From Ruminiclostridium sp. (GTDB lineage: Bacteria; Bacillota_A; Clostridia; Oscillospirales; Ruminococcaceae): 13,512 bases of DNA. The stretch lies in the NCBI GenBank assembly GCA_017550775.1, contig JAFZOA010000154.1:1-13512 (forward strand), written 5' to 3'. The position numbers were made by a program, and so were the translations under genes. Positions 7,130 to 13,410 of this stretch are shown one piece after another (the first letter of the stretch is position 1; the number at the start of each line of letters is the position of its first letter). The notes beneath the pieces are model-generated. The model was not told the origin of the DNA. It made no database searches and saw only the letters and a program-made list of their open reading frames with translations.

Positions 7130-7217
7130 ATTTTTTCTCCTTGTTCTGTTTCATTTTCGGATATCCGGAGCAGTACCAATACTGTTCCGTATCCTGTAAT
7201 CACAGTGTACCACACCA

Positions 7218-7280
7218 TGTCCACCAAAATGTCCACCAAAAACAGGGGGATTTGTAATTCTTTTTTTGAGATATTCTACA
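7218..7280 (-). promoter_or_regulatory. Conserved upstream module: TGGTGGACA direct repeats and distal 10-mer, before the phosphatase remnant
   Basis: On the minus strand TGGTGGACA occurs at 7238-7230 and again at 7226-7218, a 12-bp period, preceded by a T tract. TGTAGAATAT (7280-7271) lies 32 nt further upstream. The same arrangement precedes the large sensor gene (12228-12287). The -10 region here is poorer than in that copy, so this promoter may have decayed. Direct repeats one helical turn apart next to a -35 region suggest an activator site, and LytTR-type regulators bind such repeats. The regulator's identity is inference. Confidence 0.6.
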
Positions 7281-7334
7281 TTCTGAGCAATAACGCCGTT
7301 TTCCGAGCTGTCTGATTTATGAGAAATGCACAAT

Positions 7335-7379
7335 CAAAATACAAAAAATACAGTCCCGATCAGTCGCCCGATCGGGACT
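7335..7379 (-). terminator. Rho-independent terminator after the histidine kinase remnant
   Basis: On the minus strand AGTCCCGATC (7379-7370) and GATCGGGACT (7361-7352) form a perfect 10-bp stem with an 8-nt loop, followed by GTATTTTTTGTATTTTG. It lies 8 nt past the remnant's stop codon and shows that a complete transcription unit once ended here. Confidence 0.92.
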
Positions 7380-7387
7380 TCGGTGTA

Positions 7388-7893
7388 TCACGCCGGTATC
7401 CGGATAACTATATCGGAGCCTTCTCCGATAACGCTGCTGACGGAAAACGTTCCGCCGCATATCTTCTCTACACGTTCACGGACATTTCTGAGCCCGATGT
7501 GTGTTTTGTCGGCATTAAGCGCCGCGTCAACATCGAATCCCTTGCCGTCGCCCTTTATTATTATCTCGTGCCAGCCGTCGATAAGCCGCATGGTGACGGA
7601 TACGAAGCCTTCCTCGCGTATACGGACGCCGTGGCTTATCGCGTTTTCGACCATGGGCTGAACGGTGAGCGCAGGGATCTCAAAATCCTTGTCCTGGATA
7701 TCATAATCCAGCCGTATGTTCGGGAAGCGTATCTGTTCGATATCCGCATAAACCTTGGTATATTCAAGCTCCTTGGTGAAGGATATGAGCATAGTTCGGC
7801 TTTAAGATCGCTCTCGTACTCGGACACAAACCGTAAATGCAGCCAGATATAGTAGAACAGGCAGCTGCTTACGGTAACGACCGTGAGAATATC
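7388..7893 (-). pseudogene. Broken LytS/YesM-type sensor histidine kinase; phospho-acceptor region deleted
   Basis: Two pieces of one kinase are visible on the minus strand in different frames. The upstream piece (7893 to about 7795) encodes DILTVVTVSSCLFYYIWLHL and then RFVSEYESDLKAE, a membrane helix and the start of the cytoplasmic linker. The downstream piece (about 7792-7388) encodes ISFTKELEYTKVYADIEQIR, FEIPALTVQPMVENAISHG (the ATP-binding N box), GKGFD, HIGLRNVRERVEKICGG and a final VIRIPA. The stretch that should join them, including the 'QPHFLYN' phospho-acceptor box, is absent, and the join near 7790-7797 shifts frame. The nucleotide-binding 'D.G.G' box reads GDGKG, with its first Asp replaced by Gly. 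The sensor half is also missing upstream, where the text runs into a heptamer array. Even if the 134-residue piece starting at 7792 were translated, it could not autophosphorylate. Confidence 0.85.
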
Positions 7894-7894
7894 T

Positions 7895-7936
7895 ACAGTT
7901 TTTAGTTTACAGTTTACAAGTTACAGTTTACAGTTA
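7895..7936. repeat. Heptamer tandem array (ACAGTTT), six units
   Basis: Six consecutive 7-mers read ACAGTTT, TTAGTTT, ACAGTTT, ACAAGTT, ACAGTTT and ACAGTTA, 42 bp in all. Three are identical and the others differ at one or two positions. The array ends 2 bp before the inverted-repeat element and sits exactly where the kinase remnant loses homology. Confidence 0.85.
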
Positions 7937-7938
7937 TA

Positions 7939-8067
7939 GTGGCATCTTCGCCGCTTATCTGAATTCCGGCAATTCAGAGCTTGCGAATAATTACAGAAAT
8001 CATCTTCTGGCGCAAAGACTTTCGTGCTTCGTCGCGATTCAGATATCATCGCCGCAGGCGATACCAC
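7939..8067. mobile_element. MITE-like inverted-repeat element, 129 bp, no coding capacity
   Basis: The ends are imperfect inverted repeats. The left end reads GTGGCATC (7939-7946), a GCCGC stretch, then TATCTGAAT (7956-7964). The right end, on the opposite strand, reads GTGGTATC (8067-8060), a GCGGCG stretch, then the identical TATCTGAAT (8045-8037). Inside the left arm is a separate hairpin, TCTGAATT and AATTCAGA with a 5-nt loop (7958-7978). There is no open reading frame of note and no clear target duplication. It could be a nonautonomous mobile element, a REP-like intergenic repeat or a transcribed structural element. The call depends on finding more copies in the genome. Confidence 0.5.
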
Positions 8068-8072
8068 AATTA

Positions 8073-11000
8073 TCAATTTATTCTGATGTTTGTTACAGCG
8101 ACCTGGTCTCCGGTCACGGATGCGTAGACGGTATCGGTAATATCGGTCAGAACAGCGGTGTGCTTCATGGAAATGCCCGCGTTTTCGGTGATGATCGTGA
8201 TACGGCTGCCCTCGACCCTGAAAGTGACGGTAGCGTCATAACCGTCCTTGTTGTACTGCTTCCACGCTTCCCAGCCCTTGAAGTCTTCGTTCTTTACCGA
8301 ATCCGGCTCGATAGAACAGCTCTGGTCATATACCCAGAATTCACCGTCAAATCTTACGAAAACGAGGTCGCGGTAGTTCTTCCCCCCGACCGTACCGTCA
8401 GCGGAACAGAAGAGGTCGATATACGGACAGTGCCATACGAGCCTTGCCGTCGGAAGACTCATGGTATGCAGAGAGATCGTAAGTCCGTCCTTTATCTTTA
8501 TTCCCGCGGAATGTGCGGTGCGGTAGCCGTCCGCCTGTATGTTGGGTATATCGCCGGCGGGGACATTGATGTAGCTTATCTCCTCGGCAATTCTCGGAAT
8601 GTAATCGGCAGGAGACTCGTCCTTTGCCTTGGATAATACAATGTCTGTGAAGAGGCAGTGCTCTCCGGTCAGACCTATATACAGAAATCTCGTGCTGTCC
8701 GGAAGGGCGATTATAAACTCGGCAGTCTTTCTCTTTCCGGACACGCGGATAAGCGCGTGATCCTTTATTCTTACCGCGTCGATCCTGTAATCGCCGTTTC
8801 TCATCTCCGCGATACCCTCATCCTTGATCTTTGATGATATTTTTCTTACACCCTCGGCGGTAATATTCATATCGTACCGTATCTCGCAGTACTCGAAATA
8901 ATTGAGATCCTTTATCTCTTTTTCGTCCGTATGGACCTTTCCGTCGAGAGAGTCAAACAGTACTATTGCCGGGACGGGATGACCGCCTGTGGCTTCTTCA
9001 TCGGACATTACAGACAGGGTTATGCTCGTCATGAACCGATCTATAAATATCCCTTCCGAGACCTTGCTCCTGTATTCTCCGATGACAAGCTCGTTACTGT
9101 CGCCGAGGTCGTGGGCTTCCGAGCGTTCGCTCATTTTATACTCAAGGTCTTCGTCGATAAGGTGGAGCATTAGGCGCGCGTATTCGGGGTCAAACTGCGT
9201 TCCGGAGCCCTTTACTATCTCCTCACGTACTCTCTGCTGCGGGATAGGGTCACGGTAGCTTCTCTTTGAGGTCATAGCGTCGTAGGAGTCCGCAACTGCT
9301 ATTATTCGCGCTATCTCCGGTATTTTATCACCTTTCAGTCCTTCGGGGTAGCCTCTTCCGTCGTAGCGCTCATGGTGATAGTGCGCACCCACGCTTATGT
9401 ACGGAAACTCGGTTATGCTTTCAAGTATCTGAACGCCCTTTGTCGGATGCAGCTTTATCTGAGTGTATTCTTCGTCCGTAAGCCTTCCGTCCTTGTTTAT
9501 GATGCTTCCCGGAATGCCTATCTTTCCTACGTCATGCAGCAGCGCGGCGTAATATACATCTTCACATTCCTTCTCGCTCTTACCGCTCATTTCCGCAAGC
9601 TTTCTAGAGTAATCCGCAACTCTCGACGAATGACCGTGAGTGTATTTGTCCTTCGCATCTATCGCGTTTACGAGAGCTGTCGCGGTCTGGTGAAACAGCC
9701 TTCTCTGCATTTTCTCTTTCTTCCGGAATGCAACGGTCTTTCTGTGGAGAATGAACAGAATGAGCAGCCCGATCAGTAATACCGCAAGAACGCCGCATAT
9801 AAGGTAGAACCACCACTGTTCGTAATAAGCGCGCTCCTTCACGATGCTGACTGCGATCTCCTTGTTCCCGCGCCCCATTGCGTCCTTGATGCTCAGCACA
9901 AAACGATAGCTCCCGCCGTGAAGGTTGGTGTAATCCACCGGCGCAAGATCGCTGCGGCTCATTGTCACGCTCTGTCGGTCGAAGCCTTCGAGAAGATAGC
10001 TTACCTGCGGATCGGTCATGGCGTAGCTGAACACAAAGCTCGGGATCGTGATCTTCTGCGTGTCGCAGGTCACAGTGAACACACCCGCATCGTCCGGATA
10101 TATCCTCTTTCCGTCGGCCTCGATGTAGGGAACTGCGGCTTTGAGCCCGCTTATCTCCTCGAAGGACTTCTCGATATTTACCTTCGCGATGCCCGTGGTT
10201 CCCGCGATGTAAAGGTCGCCGTTTTCGGTAAGCTCGCTGTATGAGTTCGCTGTCGTTATGCAGGGAAGTCCGTTGGCAATGCTGTAGAATACGGGTTCGA
10301 TATCACCGTTCGCGAGGAGCTTTTCGGTAGGTATAACATAAATACCGTTGCTGCTGAGTATCCACATATCCTCCTTCGAGTTTTCGTACATATCGAAGTT
10401 GTTCGGATAGGGGAAATTCTTTATCTTCGTGATCTTATAGTCCGGTGTCATATACGCGATAGCGCTGCTGGTGACTATCCAGATCACATTGTTTTTTTCA
10501 TCACGTCTAAGGCGCATGACGATATCCGACGGAAGCCCCTGCTCAACATCTATGTTCCTGACCCCGGACCCGTCGATAACGTAAATGCCGCGCCCGTTGC
10601 TTCCGAGTATTATCTCTCCGTTAAGACCCTCCGCGACCGTAAGGCTCTCGGTATTGACTATGCCGTCGTCACGGCCGTATGATACGGTCACCTTGTCACC
10701 CTCGATGACGTTTACTCCGCCGGTGAGAGCAACGAGTATCCTACCGTCCTTACCCTCGCTTACGGCACGCAGGTCTCCGGACAGCAGACCGTCGTCCGCG
10801 GTGAAGGCGGTAAGCGAGCCGTGGTCGTATCGCAGCAGACCGTTCGCGCGCCATGTCGAGAACCATAGCCGTCCGAGACTGTCCTTGATTATCGAGCGTA
10901 TGCGGCTCCCGGTCAGGTATTCGATAAGGTCGGCCGTTCCGAGATCGGCTCCGGATGCCGTTACCGCCTTTGTAAGCGGAAGGCTTGTAACAATGCCGTT

Positions 11001-12152
11001 ATCGTCCAGAACGATAAGCCCCGTATCCGTCGCAACAAACAGCTTTCCCTCGCTGTAGCAGGTAGAGTTCACCACCGCTTCGGTGAGCTCATAGCGTGCG
11101 AAAAGATCGGCGAACTGATTGGGCACGACCTTCATAACGCCCTGTCGGGTGGAGGTGAACCACAGATTGCCCAGATAGTCCGTCATAACGTGACCGACAT
11201 TGTTATCCATGGGAAGGCTTTCGGCAAGGTGAAATTTACCGTTCTCCAGCGAGCCGATACCGTTGGTCGCGCATATCCAGAGCTTGCCGTCTATGTACTC
11301 CATGCCCTTTATGTATTTCAGCGGCTCGATATCGAACTGCTCAATTACCTTGAGATCGTCGCCGACCTGCGCGTAGTACAGCCCGAAATCGCCGCTTTCC
11401 ATATATATCTTGCCCGCGTTATTGGGGTCGGGAAGAATGGTCCCCACGCGCCCGAGGGGATTTTCTTCAACACTTACAAAGTTTATGAGTACCCCGCCGC
11501 GTATAAGCGCGATATCGCCGGCGTCGGTAGTTCCGTAGATCGTACCGTCACAGCCGGTGCGTATGTCACGCATATTTGCCTCGGCGAGAACATCCGCGTC
11601 AAGCGATTTAAGGTTATAATCCGTGTCTATCACCGTGATGCCGCCGGAGGTCGCAATGTAGATATTGCCGCTGCGGTCTTCGGTTATCGCGCGGGTGTGG
11701 GCGGAGCGCATACCGTCAAGCTTGCCCCATGTGCGAAGCTCGCCGCGTTCCATTACCGCCACTCCGTTGTCGTTGGTGCCTATCCAGAGCCTGTCCTTGC
11801 TGTCCACAAACAGGCACTTGATGCTCGTAAGACCGCCGGAAGGATCCATACGCTCAAAGGTGCTGCCGTCATAGCGGATCAGACCGGCATAGCTTCCTAT
11901 CCAGAGAAAGCCGTCGGAGGTCTCCGCGATAGCATTCGCCTCGGAGGTCGGAAGCCCGTTCGTATTGTCGTACAGGACAGCCGAAAAGCCTTCGCTGACT
12001 CCGGTGGGATCCACGCTGACTGCACGGTTCGGTACACCGGACGCGTTCGTCGGATAATCCTCGGCTGACGCGACTGTGGAAAGCATATTAAAAACGATCG
12101 CGAGCGCTGCAAAAAAAGTTGAAAAACGCCTGATATATGCCAACTTGTTCAT
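8073..12152 (-). CDS. Extracellular 14-blade propeller/Y_Y_Y sensor with cytoplasmic HD-GYP output and C-terminal unassigned domains
   Basis: This 1359-residue protein begins with a signal peptide or anchor (about 1-30, ending ASA). Next come 14 repeats of the two-component-regulator propeller type ('dG.lWigt..Gl...d'), starting near residues 80, 119, 161, 202, 246, 288, 327, 368, 426, 469, 511, 554, 593 and 644, which fits two seven-bladed propellers. A Y_Y_Y domain follows (about 690-770; VSYLLEGFD, YTNLHGGSYRF), then one membrane helix (about 780-803). The complete HD-GYP domain (about 825-1005) has HD at 873-874 and HHERYDGRGYP at 926-936. About 350 residues with no recognised family come last. 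The outside half resembles Bacteroidetes hybrid two-component sensors of polysaccharide fragments, while the output here is c-di-GMP hydrolysis. The ATG at 12152 is preceded by AAGGA; an ATG at 12203 overlaps the promoter. An inverted-repeat element lies 5 bp past the stop. Confidence 0.93.
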   Translation of the reverse strand: MNKLAYIRRFSTFFAALAIVFNMLSTVASAEDYPTNASGVPNRAVSVDPTGVSEGFSAVLYDNTNGLPTSEANAIAETSDGFLWIGSYAGLIRYDGSTFERMDPSGGLTSIKCLFVDSKDRLWIGTNDNGVAVMERGELRTWGKLDGMRSAHTRAITEDRSGNIYIATSGGITVIDTDYNLKSLDADVLAEANMRDIRTGCDGTIYGTTDAGDIALIRGGVLINFVSVEENPLGRVGTILPDPNNAGKIYMESGDFGLYYAQVGDDLKVIEQFDIEPLKYIKGMEYIDGKLWICATNGIGSLENGKFHLAESLPMDNNVGHVMTDYLGNLWFTSTRQGVMKVVPNQFADLFARYELTEAVVNSTCYSEGKLFVATDTGLIVLDDNGIVTSLPLTKAVTASGADLGTADLIEYLTGSRIRSIIKDSLGRLWFSTWRANGLLRYDHGSLTAFTADDGLLSGDLRAVSEGKDGRILVALTGGVNVIEGDKVTVSYGRDDGIVNTESLTVAEGLNGEIILGSNGRGIYVIDGSGVRNIDVEQGLPSDIVMRLRRDEKNNVIWIVTSSAIAYMTPDYKITKIKNFPYPNNFDMYENSKEDMWILSSNGIYVIPTEKLLANGDIEPVFYSIANGLPCITTANSYSELTENGDLYIAGTTGIAKVNIEKSFEEISGLKAAVPYIEADGKRIYPDDAGVFTVTCDTQKITIPSFVFSYAMTDPQVSYLLEGFDRQSVTMSRSDLAPVDYTNLHGGSYRFVLSIKDAMGRGNKEIAVSIVKERAYYEQWWFYLICGVLAVLLIGLLILFILHRKTVAFRKKEKMQRRLFHQTATALVNAIDAKDKYTHGHSSRVADYSRKLAEMSGKSEKECEDVYYAALLHDVGKIGIPGSIINKDGRLTDEEYTQIKLHPTKGVQILESITEFPYISVGAHYHHERYDGRGYPEGLKGDKIPEIARIIAVADSYDAMTSKRSYRDPIPQQRVREEIVKGSGTQFDPEYARLMLHLIDEDLEYKMSERSEAHDLGDSNELVIGEYRSKVSEGIFIDRFMTSITLSVMSDEEATGGHPVPAIVLFDSLDGKVHTDEKEIKDLNYFEYCEIRYDMNITAEGVRKISSKIKDEGIAEMRNGDYRIDAVRIKDHALIRVSGKRKTAEFIIALPDSTRFLYIGLTGEHCLFTDIVLSKAKDESPADYIPRIAEEISYINVPAGDIPNIQADGYRTAHSAGIKIKDGLTISLHTMSLPTARLVWHCPYIDLFCSADGTVGGKNYRDLVFVRFDGEFWVYDQSCSIEPDSVKNEDFKGWEAWKQYNKDGYDATVTFRVEGSRITIITENAGISMKHTAVLTDITDTVYASVTGDQVAVTNIRIN

Positions 12153-12158
12153 GTATTT

Positions 12159-12163
12159 TCCTT
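12159..12163 (-). promoter_or_regulatory. Ribosome binding site of the large sensor gene
   Basis: AAGGA on the minus strand lies 6 nt before the ATG at 12152, placing a signal peptide exactly at the N-terminus. The in-frame ATG at 12203 overlaps the -10 region and is rejected. Confidence 0.75.
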
Positions 12164-12203
12164 TCGAGGGCAATGTTATTAGTCTATGATTATATCCACG
12201 CAT

Positions 12204-12233
12204 ATTATAGCATATTATATCACGGCTTGTCCA
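12204..12233 (-). promoter_or_regulatory. Promoter of the large sensor gene
   Basis: The minus strand reads TGGACA (12233-12228), 18 nt, TATAAT (12209-12204), with TGC just before the -10. A second TATAAT lies at 12219-12214. The -35 is part of the promoter-proximal TGGTGGACA repeat, so a protein bound to the repeats would contact or replace the -35 interaction. The leader is about 45 nt. Confidence 0.78.
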
Positions 12234-12287
12234 CCAGTTTGTCCACCAAAAACAAATGTTATATACATATTTTCAAAATATTCTACA
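12228..12287 (-). promoter_or_regulatory. TGGTGGACA direct repeats and distal 10-mer upstream of the large sensor gene
   Basis: On the minus strand TGGTGGACA lies at 12248-12240 and 12236-12228, with a 12-bp period. TGTAGAATAT (12287-12278) lies 29 nt further upstream. This is the same module as at 7218-7280: identical 9-mers, identical period, the same preceding T tract and the identical 10-mer. It is probably the site of a shared activator or repressor. No regulator gene is in the window. Confidence 0.65.
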
Positions 12288-12469
12288 ATTGACACAACAT
12301 CAAAATCAGTTTGCTTTTTTGAACTGTGAAAATTGTACAATCAAACAAAGCCCGGCAGTATTGCTGTTCAATGAGCTGTATCTTTAGCTTACTTACGTTG
12401 CTCGTGACATTGCTCTCGTTTGTATTGTAAACACCCGCAGACCCGAAGTCCTCAATTTCCGGACAGAAA
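12288..12469. other. Intergenic stretch without a supportable gene
   Basis: This part of the 398-bp gap between the large sensor and the membrane protein is moderately AT-rich. An open frame on the minus strand (12597-12283, 104 codons) crosses it but has no ribosome site, no recognisable motif, and overlaps the end of the membrane protein gene. I see no RNA gene or repeat here. Confidence 0.5.
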
Positions 12470-12471
12470 AC

Positions 12472-12497
12472 AAAAAACCGGATCTTAACGGTCCGGA
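12472..12497 (-). terminator. Probable terminator after the membrane protein gene
   Basis: On the minus strand CCGGA (12496-12492) and TCCGG (12482-12478) can pair across a 9-nt loop, followed directly by TTTTTT. The stem is short, so strength is uncertain. It lies about 55 nt past the stop codon, after another small hairpin (CATTCA/TGAATG, 12518-12535). Confidence 0.5.
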
Positions 12498-12550
12498 TAT
12501 GTCTGTTTCGGCTCTTACATTCATCACGGTGAATGCAGAAAATCAAGTCG

Positions 12551-13036
12551 TCATAATATGAATTGTATGACAAGCCCCGCGAATGCGCAAACGACAAGCG
12601 CGAGAGCTTCTCCGATGAAGAAGCCCTTGATGTGAAACCAATAGTTGTGGTATTCGTCGGTCATATCTTCCGTTCCCTTGAACACAAAATACGGGTCGTG
12701 GCAGAACCATATAATATCGAGAACGACAGCATCAAACAGATTTACGACAGTCCACAAAAGGAAGCCAAAGCCGAAGCCCTCCGGAAATGTCGTGTACCCG
12801 TTCACGAACCGCAATACCAGACTTATCACCGCAACGATAAGTACGCACGCAAAGAGTTTGGCGGCAATTTTGTTTTTCTCCGTCGGTATTTTATCCCGAT
12901 ATTCGGGAAGCGACTTCACTCTCTCCTGTATCTTCGGAGGGTAGTTATACAGCGTCTTTATCGGGTCGCGGGACATGATGAATACCATTAACGAAAACAG
13001 TCCGCAAAGAACTGCGCTTTCAATCACAAGTATCAT
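12551..13036 (-). CDS. Small four-helix membrane protein of unknown function
   Basis: This 161-residue protein has four predicted membrane helices at about 2-21, 58-78, 86-111 and 138-160. A basic, proline-containing loop follows the first helix (YNYPPKIQERV) and an acidic loop with aromatic residues lies between helices three and four (CHDPYFVFKGTEDMTDEYHN). I do not recognise the family. Its ATG overlaps the stop of the preceding ArsC/Spx-family gene by one base (TAATG), so the two are almost certainly translated together. No catalytic motif is apparent. A transporter subunit or membrane sensor is possible, but there is no direct evidence. Confidence 0.8.
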   Translation of the reverse strand: MILVIESAVLCGLFSLMVFIMSRDPIKTLYNYPPKIQERVKSLPEYRDKIPTEKNKIAAKLFACVLIVAVISLVLRFVNGYTTFPEGFGFGFLLWTVVNLFDAVVLDIIWFCHDPYFVFKGTEDMTDEYHNYWFHIKGFFIGEALALVVCAFAGLVIQFIL

Positions 13037-13392
13037 TACCGGATTATCTTATCCTTCCACTCGTCCTCTTTGAATCCCGTCAGCACAAAGCCGTCGCCCA
13101 CCACAAGCGGACGCTTCACAAGCATACCGTCGGTCGCAAGCAGAGCGAACTGCTCGTCCTCGCTCATGTCCGGAAGTTTCTTCGCGAGCCCCATTTCGCG
13201 GTAAGGAATGCCGCTTGTGTTGAAGAAACGTTTCAGCGGCAGACCGCTCATTTCGTAGTATTTCCTGAGCGTCTTCTCATCCGGGTGATCGGTTTTGATG
13301 TCAGCAAGCTCGTATCCGACCCCGTTGTCGTCAAGCCATTTCAGAGCCTTTTTGCAGGTCGTGCATCTGTTGTAGCAATATATTTTCAGCAT
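13036..13392 (-). CDS. ArsC/Spx-family thioredoxin-fold protein (YffB/MgsR-like)
   Basis: This 118-residue protein has the full ArsC/Spx fold length. The N-terminal strand runs into a CxxC motif, Cys10-Thr-Thr-Cys13 in YNRCTTCKKALKWL. YELADIKTDHP, LKRFFNTSGIPYR and DGMLVKRPLVV follow, the last with the family's Lys-Arg-Pro. GGAGG 8 nt before the ATG supports the start. Members include true arsenate reductases, the RNA-polymerase-binding regulators Spx and MgsR, and YffB-like proteins of unclear role. Nothing nearby points to arsenic (no arsR or arsB in view). The CxxC fits an Spx/YffB-like redox protein at least as well as an arsenate reductase, so I give no symbol. Confidence 0.88.
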   Translation of the reverse strand: MLKIYCYNRCTTCKKALKWLDDNGVGYELADIKTDHPDEKTLRKYYEMSGLPLKRFFNTSGIPYREMGLAKKLPDMSEDEQFALLATDGMLVKRPLVVGDGFVLTGFKEDEWKDKIIR

Positions 13393-13410
13393 GGTTTTCC
13401 TCCGTTGTCG

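Noticed and set aside
7319..7852. Plus-strand open frame (177 codons) over the kinase remnant
   Set aside because: The minus strand shows unmistakable kinase ATP-binding motifs. The plus frame starts next to the kinase terminator and has no ribosome site.
7895..7936. Possible CRISPR array
   Set aside because: The units are 7 bp, contiguous and without spacers. No cas gene is in the window.
11190..12068. Long plus-strand open frame (292 codons) opposite the propeller region
   Set aside because: The minus strand here encodes regular propeller repeats. The opposite frame is an antisense by-product of GC-rich codon use and has no family resemblance.
12153..12203. Start of the large sensor at the ATG at 12203
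   Set aside because: It would place 17 residues before a well-formed signal peptide and lies at the -10 region. The ATG at 12152 has the ribosome site.
12283..12597. 104-codon open frame on the minus strand in the gap after the membrane protein gene
   Set aside because: It overlaps the end of a better supported gene by 47 bp, runs through the likely terminator, and has no ribosome site, membrane segment or known motif.
13036..13392. Arsenate resistance operon
   Set aside because: No arsR, arsB or acr3 gene is visible, and the family includes Spx/YffB-type proteins with other roles.
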